From the NCBI RefSeq assembly GCF_044594925.1, contig NZ_CP138991.1, positions 1,364,001 to 1,428,000 on the forward strand: 64,000 nt of DNA, given 5' to 3'. A program made the translations under genes and the position numbers. The stretch is from Maribacter sp044594925 (GTDB lineage Bacteria; Bacteroidota; Bacteroidia; Flavobacteriales; Flavobacteriaceae). Below the pieces are notes generated by a model. The model saw only the letters and a list, made by a program, of their open reading frames with translations, had not been told where the DNA came from and ran no database searches. Shown in pieces: positions 53,075 through 62,325 of the stretch. Positions within the stretch are counted from its first letter, which is position 1, and each line of letters begins with the position of its first letter.

Positions 53075-53240
53075 AATGTACTATTTAATTAATCTTAGTT
53101 GATTTTAAATAAATGTATTTGTTTGTATCATTCTATATACGTAGCGAATAGTTTTTTAGATGTTGTAAATGTTAATTTATTGAAGCGACCTTAATTACAT
53201 AGCTTAACTTTAAAGACTGAATTCGGTGCAATAATTTTTT

Positions 53241-53711
53241 ATGATGATTAAAATAGTTCCATTCAAAACCAAATATGCTCCTGTTTTTAGAGATTTGAAC
53301 CTTGCTTGGTTAAAGAAATACTTTCATGTTGAGCCAAAAGATCAGTTACTATTAGAAAATTGCCAAAAGCATATTATTGATAAAGGAGGTTATATATTCA
53401 TTGCCCTTTTAAATGAACAACCCGTTGGTTGCTTCTCGCTTATGCCTACATCAACCAAGATATATGAACTTGGAAAAATGGCGGTATCCCATAAATACCA
53501 AGGCAAAAGTATAGGACAACAATTAATGGCCTTCGCTATAGCTTTTGCTCAACAACAAAACTGGGATAAAATCATCCTATATTCTAGCACAAAATTACCA
53601 ACCGCGCTCTATATTTATAAAAAATACGACTTTAAGACTATTGAGCTAGAAAAAGATTTGCCCTATGCTCGAAGCGATATTAAAATGGAACTAAATTTGA
53701 CTAACAATTGA
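53241..53711 (+). CDS. GNAT-family N-acetyltransferase
   Basis: This 156-residue GNAT protein carries the acetyl-CoA loop YQGKSIGQQLMAF, preceded by ELGKMAVSH in strand 4, and KLPTALYIYKKYDFKTIE at the C-terminal end. The acceptor is unknown. It lies 13 bases upstream of the MBL lipoprotein gene and is probably cotranscribed with it. Confidence 0.87.
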   Translation: MMIKIVPFKTKYAPVFRDLNLAWLKKYFHVEPKDQLLLENCQKHIIDKGGYIFIALLNEQPVGCFSLMPTSTKIYELGKMAVSHKYQGKSIGQQLMAFAIAFAQQQNWDKIILYSSTKLPTALYIYKKYDFKTIELEKDLPYARSDIKMELNLTNN

Positions 53712-53724
53712 TAAAACAAAAAAT

Positions 53725-54519
53725 ATGAAAAAGATAGGTTTAGGTGTGATACTAATTTCAATCTTAGTATTAGGTTGTAAAGAAACGAAAAAGACTCAGT
53801 CAGAAAATACTACAGAACTATCTGAAAAAAAACCTTTAGTACAGAAGCCTAATTTAAAAATAATTCCCATCGCACATGCGACAATGGTCTTAGAATGGGA
53901 GGGTGTTACTATCTACGTGGATCCTGTAGGGGGTCCTGAAGCTTTTGTTTCTCAAAAAGACCCTGATTTAATACTAATCACTGACATTCATGGTGATCAT
54001 TTTAATATGGAAACCTTACAAGGACTGAATACAATGAAGTCTAAAATTGTAGTACCACAAGCTGTCGCCGATAAAATGACCGACGAGTTTGTGCCACAAC
54101 TAGACATACTCAACAACGGCGAAACGAAAGAACGTTATGAAATTACCATTGAGGCGGTACCAATGTATAACCTAAGAGCCGAAGCGCTAAAATTCCATAA
54201 AAAAGGAAGAGGTAATGGGTATGTTTTGACCAAGGGAGGGCAAAGCCTTTATTTCTCAGGAGATACCGAAGATATTCCTGAAATGAGAGCCTTAAAAAAT
54301 ATTGACAAAGCTTTTATCTGTATGAACCTTCCCTATACCATGACAGAAGAAAGTGCTGCTAGTGCAGTGTTAGCGTTTCAACCAAAACAAGTATACCCCT
54401 ACCACTATAGGGGAAGACCTAATGTGAGTGATGTTACAAAATTTAAAAAAATAGTCAATGACGGAAACGATAACATTGAAGTAGTTCAGTTAGATTGGTA
54501 TCCCAATGAGGATTACTAA
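53725..54519 (+). CDS. MBL-fold metallohydrolase lipoprotein (UlaG-like)
   Basis: This 264-residue lipoprotein has signal and lipobox MKKIGLGVILISILVLGC. The metallo-beta-lactamase-type domain has AHATMVLEWEGVTIYVDPV, the metal motif ITDIHGDHFN, the KGRGNGYVLTKGG strand, LYFSGDTED and a final histidine in YPYHYRG. UlaG/YtnP-like MBL proteins hydrolyse ester, lactone or cyclic substrates; this one would act in the periplasm. A terminator follows at 54545-54578. Confidence 0.87.
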   Translation: MKKIGLGVILISILVLGCKETKKTQSENTTELSEKKPLVQKPNLKIIPIAHATMVLEWEGVTIYVDPVGGPEAFVSQKDPDLILITDIHGDHFNMETLQGLNTMKSKIVVPQAVADKMTDEFVPQLDILNNGETKERYEITIEAVPMYNLRAEALKFHKKGRGNGYVLTKGGQSLYFSGDTEDIPEMRALKNIDKAFICMNLPYTMTEESAASAVLAFQPKQVYPYHYRGRPNVSDVTKFKKIVNDGNDNIEVVQLDWYPNEDY

Positions 54520-54544
54520 AGCATAGGTAAAAGAAAACGATACT

Positions 54545-54578
54545 AAAAAAGCTCTTGAATTTCTCAAGAGCTTTTTTT
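54545..54578 (+). terminator. Terminator after the MBL lipoprotein gene
   Basis: GCTCTTGA pairs with TCAAGAGC around ATTTC, flanked by an A-run and a T-run. Confidence 0.8.
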
Positions 54579-54599
54579 GTTTAAAGTCGGCTATAATTA

Positions 54600-56291
54600 T
54601 TAACGAATCAACTTCTTGTACTTAATTCGTTTTGGCATAATATCCGCTCCTAAACGTTTCTTCCTGTTTTCTTCATAATCCGAGAAGGAGCCTTCGAAGA
54701 AATAAACTTGGGAATCGCCCTCAAAAGCTAGTATGTGTGTACAGATTCTATCTAAGAACCACCTGTCGTGAGATATGACTACCGCACAACCCGCAAAGTT
54801 TTCAAGACCTTCTTCTAAGGCTCGTAAGGTATTTACATCTAGATCGTTAGTTGGCTCATCTAAAAGCAGCACATTACCTTCCTCTTTTAAGGTCATGGCC
54901 AAATGTAATCGGTTACGCTCACCACCAGAAAGCATACTTACCTTTTTATTCTGTTCACTTCCGGAGAAATTAAATCTACTTAAATAGGCTCTAGAATTTA
55001 CTTGCCTACCGCCCATCATCACAAGCTCTTGTTCATCACTAAAGTTTTGCCAAATAGTTTTTTCAGGATCTATGTTAGAGTGACTTTGGTCTACATAGGC
55101 AATTTTAGCGGTATCCCCTACAACGAACTCTCCCTTGTCAGGAGTTTCTTCTCCCATTATCATCCTAAAAATAGTAGTTTTACCAGCACCATTTGGGCCA
55201 ATAATACCAACGATACCCGCCTGTGGTAGATTAAAAGCTAAATCCTCGTAAAGCAATTTATCGTCATAGGCCTTACTTATACCCTTAGCTTCGATGACAT
55301 TAGTACCTAATCTAGGTCCATTGGGAATATAAATTTCCAGTTTTTCATCCAGTTGTTTTTGGTCCTGGCTCATTAATTTATCATAGTTCTTAAGACGCGC
55401 CTTCTGTTTGGTCTGTCTTCCTTTTGCACCCTGTCTTACCCACTCTAATTCACGTTCCAAAGTTTTCTGTCTTTTGGAAGCCGTTTTACTTTCTTGGGCC
55501 ATACGTTTAGATTTCTGGTCTAACCAAGAAGAATAGTTTCCTTTCCAAGGAATCCCTTCTCCCCTATCTAGCTCTAAAATCCAACCCGCAACATTATCTA
55601 GAAAGTATCTATCATGTGTAACAGCAATGACTGTTCCTTTATATTGTGCCAAATGATGCTCTAACCAATGTACCGATTCCGCATCCAAGTGGTTGGTGGG
55701 CTCATCTAAAAGTAAAATCTCAGGTTCTTGTAATAACAATCTACACAATGCAACCCTTCTGCGTTCCCCACCGGACAAAACACCAATTTTTTTATCCGAG
55801 TCAGGCGTTCTAAGCGCATCCATTGCAATTTCTAACTTGGTATCTAACTCCCAAGCGTTAGCGGCGTCTATCTTATCCTGTAACAAAGCTTGCTTATCCA
55901 TGAGTTTCTGCATCTTATCCGCATCCTCATACACTTCTGGAAGCCCAAACATGTCATTGATTTTGTTATACTCGTCAAGAATAGCAACTGTTTCGGCCAC
56001 ACCTTCCTTGACCACTTCAAGAACCGTCTTATCTTCAGCAAGTTCTGGCTCTTGCTCCAAATATCCTACGTTGTAACCAGGAGAAAAAACGACATCCCCT
56101 TGAAAATTTTTATCAACTCCCGCAATTATCTTAAGTAAGGTAGATTTACCTGAACCATTAAGACCTAGAATACCAATTTTGGCTCCGTAAAAGAAGCTTA
56201 AATAAATATTCTTTAAAACAGGGGTATTCGCATTCTTATAGGTTTTAGTTAACCCGGACATGGAGAAAATGACTTTCTTATCGTCAGACAT
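54600..56291 (-). CDS. ettA: Energy-dependent translational throttle protein EttA (ABC-F)
   Basis: This 563-residue cytoplasmic ABC-F protein has two ATPase modules: Walker A GLNGSGKSTLLKI and GPNGAGKTTIF, signatures LSGGERRRVALC and LSGGERNRLHLAM, and Walker B ILLLDEPTNHLD and LLLDEPTNDLD. A charged linker (WLDQKSKRMAQESKTASK) joins them. EttA binds the E site and gates the ribosome according to ATP/ADP ratio. There are no membrane segments. The start codon (56289-56291) directly abuts the 7-bp tandem repeat array at 56291-56365, so the mRNA leader is made of repeat units. Confidence 0.95.
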   Translation of the reverse strand: MSDDKKVIFSMSGLTKTYKNANTPVLKNIYLSFFYGAKIGILGLNGSGKSTLLKIIAGVDKNFQGDVVFSPGYNVGYLEQEPELAEDKTVLEVVKEGVAETVAILDEYNKINDMFGLPEVYEDADKMQKLMDKQALLQDKIDAANAWELDTKLEIAMDALRTPDSDKKIGVLSGGERRRVALCRLLLQEPEILLLDEPTNHLDAESVHWLEHHLAQYKGTVIAVTHDRYFLDNVAGWILELDRGEGIPWKGNYSSWLDQKSKRMAQESKTASKRQKTLERELEWVRQGAKGRQTKQKARLKNYDKLMSQDQKQLDEKLEIYIPNGPRLGTNVIEAKGISKAYDDKLLYEDLAFNLPQAGIVGIIGPNGAGKTTIFRMIMGEETPDKGEFVVGDTAKIAYVDQSHSNIDPEKTIWQNFSDEQELVMMGGRQVNSRAYLSRFNFSGSEQNKKVSMLSGGERNRLHLAMTLKEEGNVLLLDEPTNDLDVNTLRALEEGLENFAGCAVVISHDRWFLDRICTHILAFEGDSQVYFFEGSFSDYEENRKKRLGADIMPKRIKYKKLIR

Positions 56292-56365
56292 AGATGTTAG
56301 ATATTAGATGTTAGATGTTAGATGTTAGATGTTAGATGTTAGATATTAGATATTAGATATTAGAT
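56291..56365 (-). repeat. Heptanucleotide tandem repeat at the ettA start codon
   Basis: Ten full units plus five bases of TAGATGT or TAGATAT (+ strand) run from 56291 to 56365: one GT unit, one AT unit, five GT units, three AT units and a partial unit. Read with the gene, the array is (ATATCTA) then (ACATCTA) units ending in the ATG. It contains no identifiable ribosome-binding site or -7 box, and its first base is shared with the start codon. Confidence 0.93.
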
Positions 56366-56474
56366 TAATCTATAAAAACCATATTGTTCCAACAAGGAGA
56401 TATTTAGGTTTTTAAGAAATAATCAAGGCATAAAAGATTTAGTATTGGTGTATAAACCTATGGTCTAAACTAAT

Positions 56475-56657
56475 TTAAACTCTACCCTTGAGTGCATTGA
56501 ACACCCAAGCAATGGCAAAAAAACCGATACCAACAGAGGCAAAACCCCATCCGGCTACATCATCATATCTAAAGGCTCCCAAAGCAATAAGTCCAAGACC
56601 TACTCCTATCATAATCCAAGTTGCCCATGCCAATACTGTATTCTTATTCATTCCCAT
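56475..56657 (-). CDS. CAL67264-family small membrane protein
   Basis: The 60-residue protein has two hydrophobic segments: VLAWATWIMIGVGLGLIALGAF and VAGWGFASVGIGFFAIAWVF. It ends NALKGRV. It matches the short two-helix membrane proteins of Flavobacteriia named after CAL67264. The promoter at 56684-56713 excludes the longer frame to 56741, which would also overlap the Gfo/Idh/MocA gene. The second Met at 56651 is also possible. The function is unknown. Confidence 0.75.
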   Translation of the reverse strand: MGMNKNTVLAWATWIMIGVGLGLIALGAFRYDDVAGWGFASVGIGFFAIAWVFNALKGRV

Positions 56658-56683
56658 ATTCTCAATTTGGTTTGTGGTAACCT

Positions 56684-56713
56684 CAAATATCGTGAATTTA
56701 AAAAATAATACAA
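56684..56713 (-). promoter_or_regulatory. Promoter of the small membrane protein gene
   Basis: TTG (56711-56713), 19 bases and GATATTTG (56684-56691; 7 of 8 matching TAnnTTTG) lie 26 bases before the start at 56657. Confidence 0.45.
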
Positions 56714-56730
56714 GATTTTTTGGATAGCTT

Positions 56731-57705
56731 TTATGCCTCAAATGGGAATCTTATACCAGCTTTGTTTCTAACCGTATCCAAAAGCGTGCATAAATCGCCG
56801 CTGTTCTTATGACTCCAAAGTTTACTTTCCAATAAACCCGCTTCTAAGCAGCGTTGTACTTCCTCAATTTCGTAGGTATATCCTTTGCCTATTTTACCTA
56901 CATCAACATCCGCTATCTCCTCACCTCTTTGTACAGTGTACCCTGAAGTTTCATGCCATCTCCGTTTTATATAAATTGACCCCGTACTACCGGATATTTC
57001 GGCCTTCATTTCAGAATTTGAAGTTAATCCGCTGTAAAGCAAAGCCTGTGCCTGCTGATATTCAAACAACATGGAGGTCTGAATTTCAACACCAGTTTTA
57101 TGAAAATTAGATTTTGCCGTGATATTATCCGGCATTCCCAGTAATATATATGCTAGAAAAATAGGATAAATTCCAATATCCAAAATAGAACCACCAGCAA
57201 GATCAGGGTTTAAAATCCTTCCCTTCTCGTCCCTATCCAAACCATAGAAAGCAAAATCAGCTTTTAAATAGCCTATGGCACCTATTTCACCATTATCCAC
57301 AAGTTCCTTGACTTTTCTTATCGTTGGATTAAATCGGGTCCATAATGCTTCCATCAAAAATACCTTATGCTCTTTAGCCTTGGACAACATCTCCTGTACC
57401 TCCGCGCTGTTTATACCCAAAGGCTTCTCACAAAGCACATGCTTTTTATTGGTCATAGCCATGATACTTAACGCTGCATGTGAGGTATGCGGTGTGGCGA
57501 TATAGACTACATCAATAGTATCACTTTTAAAGAGGGCCTCATAGCTTCCAAAAGCGTGCTGAGCATTATAATTTGCTGCGAACTCCTTTGCTTTTTCTAA
57601 ATTTCTTGATGCTACTGCAGTAATAGCATTATCCTTTACCAAAGCCATATCCTTAGCAAAGGTATGGGCAATATTGCCTGCTCCCACAATTCCCCATCGT
57701 ATCAT
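56731..57705 (-). CDS. Gfo/Idh/MocA-family oxidoreductase
   Basis: This 324-residue NAD(P)-dependent dehydrogenase has the N-terminal Rossmann glycine motif RWGIVGAGNIAHTFAKD. VYIATPHTSHAALSIMAM and CEKPLGINSAEVQEM carry the conserved Glu-Lys-Pro of the family. The substrate (sugar, inositol or trans-dihydrodiol type) cannot be told. It is not in a sugar operon; the neighbours are a small membrane protein and a carboxylase. Confidence 0.87.
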   Translation of the reverse strand: MIRWGIVGAGNIAHTFAKDMALVKDNAITAVASRNLEKAKEFAANYNAQHAFGSYEALFKSDTIDVVYIATPHTSHAALSIMAMTNKKHVLCEKPLGINSAEVQEMLSKAKEHKVFLMEALWTRFNPTIRKVKELVDNGEIGAIGYLKADFAFYGLDRDEKGRILNPDLAGGSILDIGIYPIFLAYILLGMPDNITAKSNFHKTGVEIQTSMLFEYQQAQALLYSGLTSNSEMKAEISGSTGSIYIKRRWHETSGYTVQRGEEIADVDVGKIGKGYTYEIEEVQRCLEAGLLESKLWSHKNSGDLCTLLDTVRNKAGIRFPFEA

Positions 57706-57729
57706 AATAAAAGGTGTTTAAGGTTTATC

Positions 57730-57737
57730 CAAATGTA
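57730..57737 (-). promoter_or_regulatory. -7 box for the Gfo/Idh/MocA gene
   Basis: On the - strand this reads TACATTTG, matching TAnnTTTG, 24 bases before the start at 57705. Confidence 0.45.
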
Positions 57738-57783
57738 CTCAATTTTACTCCTTATCTTTAACCTATAAATTGAAATAACAGGA

Positions 57784-59412
57784 ATGGATATTAAGTTCAA
57801 TCGAAACGAAGATGTAAATAAATTAATGCTTTCCGAGCTTAGAAAGAAACTAGCCAAAGTTGCCTTAGGAGGTGGCAAAGCTAGAATTGAAAAGCAGCAT
57901 AAGCAAGGAAAAATGACGGCTCGGGAACGAATTGATTATTTGCTTGATGATAAAACTGAACGGATAGAGATTGGTGCATTCGTTGGTGAGGGTATGTATG
58001 AAGAACACGGAGGCTGCCCATCTGGTGGGGTTGTCATAAAAATGGGTTATGTTTCCGGAAAACAATGCCTAGTAGTTGCTAATGACGCTACGGTAAAAGC
58101 AGGGGCTTGGTTTCCTATTACAGCAAAAAAGAATTTAAGAGCACAAGAGATTGCCATAGAAAATAAATTACCAATCATTTACTTAGTGGACAGCGCAGGG
58201 GTTTACCTACCCATGCAAGATGAAATTTTTCCGGACAAGGAACATTTTGGTCGCATCTTTAGAAACAATGCCATTATGAGCAGTATGGGCATCACGCAGA
58301 TTTCCGCTGTTATGGGTAGCTGTGTAGCGGGCGGGGCTTACCTGCCCATTATGAGCGATGAAGCTTTGATCGTAGACAAAACAGGAAGTATTTTTTTAGC
58401 TGGAAGTTATTTGGTAAAAGCTGCTATTGGTGAAAGTATAGATAATGAAACTTTGGGCGGTGCCACCACTCATTGTGAAATTAGCGGTGTAACTGATTAT
58501 AAGGCCAAAGATGATGCAGCAGCACTTGACACTATAAAAAATATCATGGATAAGATTGGTGATGCTGCTAAGGCAGGGTTTAACCGCAAGGAACCTACGG
58601 CTCCAAAAAAAGACCCTAAAGATATCTATGGGATACTACCAAGTTCTAGAGCAGAACAATATGATATGATGGAAATTATAGAACGGTTGATAGATAATTC
58701 TGAATTTGAGGCCTATAAGGATGGATATGGTCAGAGTATCCTCACTGGCTACGCACGTATCAATGGTTGGGCCGTTGGGATTGTTGCCAATCAGCGTAAA
58801 GTAGTAAAGACTAAGAAAGGAGAAATGCAGTTTGGAGGGGTCATTTATTCGGACTCGGCAGATAAGGCAACACGTTTTATAGCAAATTGTAATCAGAAAA
58901 AGATTCCCCTAGTATTTCTTCAGGATGTTACCGGATTTATGGTAGGCAGTAAAAGCGAACATGGGGGTATCATAAAAGACGGAGCCAAAATGGTAAATGC
59001 GGTCAGCAATTCCGTAGTACCAAAATTTACTATTGTTATTGGTAACAGTTACGGTGCAGGAAATTACGCTATGTGCGGAAAGGCCTATGACCCTAGACTT
59101 ATTATTGCATGGCCAAGTGCGGAGCTTGCGGTGATGAGCGGGAATTCTGCGGCAAAAGTACTTTTACAGATAGAAAAAGCTTCTTTGAAAAAGAAGGGCG
59201 AAACAATCACCGAGGAAAAGGAAAAAGAACTTTTTGATAAAATTAAAAAACGTTATGACCAGCAGGTATCGCCGTATTATGCTGCGGCACGCCTATGGAC
59301 AGACGCTATTATAGACCCTTTGGATACTCGAAAATGGATTGCTATGGGTATAGCGGCAGCTGACCAAGCACCGATAGAAAAACAATTTAATATGGGCGTT
59401 TTACAGGTATAA
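57784..59412 (+). CDS. Acyl-CoA carboxylase beta subunit (methylcrotonyl/propionyl-CoA type)
   Basis: This 542-residue carboxyltransferase subunit moves CO2 from biotin to an acyl-CoA. It shows MTARERIDYLLDD, FGRIFRNNAIMSSMGITQIS, GSCVAGGAYLPIMSDEAL, LAGSYLVKAAIGE and PLVFLQDVTGFMVGSK. The closest match is the methylcrotonyl-CoA carboxylase beta type, used in leucine breakdown, but propionyl-CoA specificity is possible. No biotin carboxylase alpha gene is adjacent. Its stop lies 1 base from the convergent gene's stop. Confidence 0.87.
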   Translation: MDIKFNRNEDVNKLMLSELRKKLAKVALGGGKARIEKQHKQGKMTARERIDYLLDDKTERIEIGAFVGEGMYEEHGGCPSGGVVIKMGYVSGKQCLVVANDATVKAGAWFPITAKKNLRAQEIAIENKLPIIYLVDSAGVYLPMQDEIFPDKEHFGRIFRNNAIMSSMGITQISAVMGSCVAGGAYLPIMSDEALIVDKTGSIFLAGSYLVKAAIGESIDNETLGGATTHCEISGVTDYKAKDDAAALDTIKNIMDKIGDAAKAGFNRKEPTAPKKDPKDIYGILPSSRAEQYDMMEIIERLIDNSEFEAYKDGYGQSILTGYARINGWAVGIVANQRKVVKTKKGEMQFGGVIYSDSADKATRFIANCNQKKIPLVFLQDVTGFMVGSKSEHGGIIKDGAKMVNAVSNSVVPKFTIVIGNSYGAGNYAMCGKAYDPRLIIAWPSAELAVMSGNSAAKVLLQIEKASLKKKGETITEEKEKELFDKIKKRYDQQVSPYYAAARLWTDAIIDPLDTRKWIAMGIAAADQAPIEKQFNMGVLQV

Positions 59413-59413
59413 A

Positions 59414-60550
59414 TTATTCGCTTTCCAGGTTAATGTTAATCCTAGTTCTATCTAGAATTTTAACCCGTTTGATTTTCATATCCGTTGCCCTAAAAGTAAT
59501 TATATCACCTTTTTGGGCCTTTAGGACATACCTACCCTGAGCATTGGCTACGGTAGATTCACCGTTCATTTCATTGGTAATAGTTGCACCGGTAACACCT
59601 CTCCCTGCAAAGAAAACAAAGCCCGAAATATTTGAATTCGCCGCTTTCTTTCCCTTAGCGACCAAAGCCTTGGAATTACGGGCGGGCTTATCTGAATAAT
59701 AGGTGGAATTCAATTGATAAGCCATAGCGGATTTCTCTAATTTTTCCCACGCTGCCAGACTTGCATATTTTCTATAGGAGTGGGTATAGGTATTCGGGGC
59801 TGCCATGAGCACCAAACTGATCTTTTTTTTACCATAAATTTTTAATAGTTCTAGACTCAAAATAAAATCGTTCTTGACATAGATGTCATAGGGCGATAAG
59901 TCTACCTTAGATACACCGTTATTTTTGCCTATCGTATGAAAAATACTCTCGCCAGAAGTATTCAGATTAGTGCCTGGAAAACTCTTAAAACCGTCCTCAT
60001 CATAAATATTAATACGTACCAGAAGACTATCCGAGGCATTGGAGGCTACTTCAAAAACCAAATCCTCAAGTTTTCTGAGACCTTTTTTTACTTTTATTTT
60101 TGTGGCCAGTTCTCCGCCTAAAGCGATATTATCCTTCCAATAGCCATAAATTTTCTCTCCTGTATTTTGATAACCGATATTTTCCTGAATCTCATAAGCC
60201 CCCTTATTGGTTACTACGATCTCATTAAGTTTTACTATTTCTGGCTGTAGTGCTATTTCAGGATATTCATTATAAGCGAACTGCAAATCTTTTACTGCTT
60301 GTTTAAATGTTTTATAACCGATGGAAGAAAATTGCAAAGAGTCTTTAAGGCCATAGTCCTCTTTGTTCAATTCTAAATGGAATAGCCCCTCTTCATCACT
60401 AACGGTCCCGACACCTCTATTAACGACACCAATGTTTACATAAGGCAGGAACTCCTTAGTTTTGGCATCTAGTACACGACCTTTATAATCTTGTTGTGCA
60501 ATCAGTGGTATGCACGAAAGGCTGACTAAAATAATAAATAGTGCTTTCAG
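59414..60550 (-). CDS. Exported protein with two carboxypeptidase-like beta domains, apparent CTG start
   Basis: The conventional reading from TTG 60370 (957 bases) misses an N-terminal part. The same frame is open back to 60556, where a stop (TAA, 60557-60559) precedes. It translates as KALFIILVSLSCIPLIAQQ, a signal peptide, followed by DYKGRVLDAKTKEFLPYVNI, a carboxypeptidase-regulatory-like domain. The first codon fitting a MKALF start is CTG at 60548-60550; no ATG, GTG or TTG is available before the signal peptide. The C-terminus (SGFVFFAGRGVTGATI to RININLE) is a second such domain. The gene is 378 residues, third in the plug/TPR operon. Function unknown. Confidence 0.7.
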   Translation of the reverse strand: MKALFIILVSLSCIPLIAQQDYKGRVLDAKTKEFLPYVNIGVVNRGVGTVSDEEGLFHLELNKEDYGLKDSLQFSSIGYKTFKQAVKDLQFAYNEYPEIALQPEIVKLNEIVVTNKGAYEIQENIGYQNTGEKIYGYWKDNIALGGELATKIKVKKGLRKLEDLVFEVASNASDSLLVRINIYDEDGFKSFPGTNLNTSGESIFHTIGKNNGVSKVDLSPYDIYVKNDFILSLELLKIYGKKKISLVLMAAPNTYTHSYRKYASLAAWEKLEKSAMAYQLNSTYYSDKPARNSKALVAKGKKAANSNISGFVFFAGRGVTGATITNEMNGESTVANAQGRYVLKAQKGDIITFRATDMKIKRVKILDRTRININLESE

Positions 60551-60556
60551 TATAAT

Positions 60557-62314
60557 TTAATTTGAAACGATTGAAATTGCATTCGAAACCGTAAACAATT
60601 GCTGGTTTACGTTCTTTAGGCTTAGCTTAAATAACTTGGTCTCCTTACGTTGCGACGCACTACCGTAGTTATGGTAAATCGTTGCTTTCAGATAGGTAGG
60701 TGTTAAGCTTTTATTACCAAAATACTTTGCGTTTACTTTCCATACACCCTTAATACTATCGTCTATAAGGTACTCCTCACTGGAGAAACCTGATATCTTT
60801 TTGTCCTTGACACCCTCCGCATCCGCAAAAAGTGAATGTTCCGATTTAAAATAGTTCCCTTCTGGGTTAACGAACTGTAACTCGAACTCCGCCTCACTAT
60901 CGTTCCACTCGAATACCAAGCGGGTAACATCGAACTCATCATCTAACACAAGGCTCTTCAGTTCTTTCTTGCTTAGCAAATCTTCCCCCTTTAAAGCGAT
61001 AAGGTTGTTCAGCTCTCGTTCCATAATCATGTTCAAATCGTCCTCCACTCTTAAAAAACCTTCTTCTAACAAGTATCCGTATCTGGCATACATCGCAGCC
61101 GCTCTTTTATACTCCCCTATTTCACGGTAACTGTTTGCTAAGTCCATATAGGACTGTCCATAGTTGGCACGGAGGATAAAAAGTTCCTTGTAAAGCTCGT
61201 TCGCCTTTTCTAGTCTCCCCTCTTCTTGATAGTTGTAGGCCAGGGCTTTTAACGCCAAAGGATCGGAATTGAAAAGTTCTTTGTTCTCTTCGATGATACT
61301 ATCAGCAAATTTCTGGTTATTCACTTCTTTTAAAAAATACTGATAGCTATCCAAAACAAAAACATAGGAGGTACCGTACTGTTCCAATCGCTCGCTGTAA
61401 ATTTTCTTCGCCTCCTCTTCGGATGTACTATTTCTCAATTGCCTCAGATATTCAGGAATATTATTAGAGGTCTTAAACGCTATAGCATCATTTCCATAGC
61501 TATTGTTCCTCAGTTTGGCTTGGTCATAGTTCGCTGTGCCATTGGCACCGGGTGAGAAATTACCAGATTTGGTGTTTATTATGACAATACCTCCCTTAGC
61601 CATAGTCCCATATTTAGTTAAACCGGAATACGAAGGGATAACTGCAATTCTCTTGATATTAGATATATCGACCATAGCACACGGTAAGCTTTCAAATACC
61701 ATACCGTCTACTTCATAAATTGAACCTCCTCCCCCTGCATTTCCCAGAGAATTAACTTTCCTCATAATTGTCTCCAAAAGACCCGTTCCACGATTGCACC
61801 TCGACGATACTCCTGCAAATCGATTACTGATTAAGAACGATAAATCTGGATAGATAATTTTAATATCTTTCTCATCAACAGTACGCATAGAATATCCCAC
61901 AATATCCTTATCCAAAATCCCAAACATGGTTTTTATTAGATTTGGATTGGTATTGTATTCTTGAAAAAGTTCTTTTTGAGTCTTGCGCGGTTTTGTCTTT
62001 ATTACCGTTACATTGTCCAGTTCCTTAATTTCAGGAACCAATATAATATTAAGGGTTCGGCTAATATCCTCCGCAAGTATTTCCACTGTCTCGAACCCTA
62101 CATGGCTATATTTTAATAAAGCACCCTCATTTACTCTTAGACTGTAAAAACCATTCCCAGCGGTCTTCGTTCCATTGTCTGAATTTGATACTGAAATATT
62201 GACATCCTCAATCGGTGCAACACCGTCCGTAACCTTGCCCGTAATGATAACTTCATTTTGCTGACCCCACACCAAAGAAGTAAACAGCAATACTATGATA
62301 GTGAATCTATACAT
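60557..62314 (-). CDS. TonB plug-domain protein with TPR repeats, no barrel (paralogue A)
   Basis: The 585-residue exported protein has a signal peptide (YRFTIIVLLFTSLVWGQ), a carboxypeptidase-like beta domain (ITGKVTDGVAPIEDVNISVSN), a TonB-type plug (FAGVSSRCNRGTGLL, GSIYEVDGMVFESL, GTMAKGGIVIINTKSG), TPR-like helices (LALKALAYNYQEEGRLEKANEL, SYMDLANSYREIGEYKRA) and a C-terminal beta domain. The plug is not followed by a barrel, so it cannot be a normal receptor. Paralogue B lies 11 bases upstream and is closely similar at both ends. A surface or periplasmic binding role is inference. Confidence 0.82.
   Translation of the reverse strand: MYRFTIIVLLFTSLVWGQQNEVIITGKVTDGVAPIEDVNISVSNSDNGTKTAGNGFYSLRVNEGALLKYSHVGFETVEILAEDISRTLNIILVPEIKELDNVTVIKTKPRKTQKELFQEYNTNPNLIKTMFGILDKDIVGYSMRTVDEKDIKIIYPDLSFLISNRFAGVSSRCNRGTGLLETIMRKVNSLGNAGGGGSIYEVDGMVFESLPCAMVDISNIKRIAVIPSYSGLTKYGTMAKGGIVIINTKSGNFSPGANGTANYDQAKLRNNSYGNDAIAFKTSNNIPEYLRQLRNSTSEEEAKKIYSERLEQYGTSYVFVLDSYQYFLKEVNNQKFADSIIEENKELFNSDPLALKALAYNYQEEGRLEKANELYKELFILRANYGQSYMDLANSYREIGEYKRAAAMYARYGYLLEEGFLRVEDDLNMIMERELNNLIALKGEDLLSKKELKSLVLDDEFDVTRLVFEWNDSEAEFELQFVNPEGNYFKSEHSLFADAEGVKDKKISGFSSEEYLIDDSIKGVWKVNAKYFGNKSLTPTYLKATIYHNYGSASQRKETKLFKLSLKNVNQQLFTVSNAISIVSN
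61900..62222 (-). other. Conserved N-terminal domain shared with paralogue B
   Basis: In this part the two paralogues are close at the protein level, and at 62161-62222 the DNA is identical to 63939-64000 (62 of 62 bases). The central plug region from about 61400 to 61900 is clearly diverged. Confidence 0.6.
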
Positions 62315-62325
62315 ATGCAGTCTTT

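Noticed and set aside
56651..56741. Longer 88-residue version of the CAL67264-type protein
   Set aside because: It would overlap the Gfo/Idh/MocA gene and contain its own promoter; the start at 56657 is preferred.
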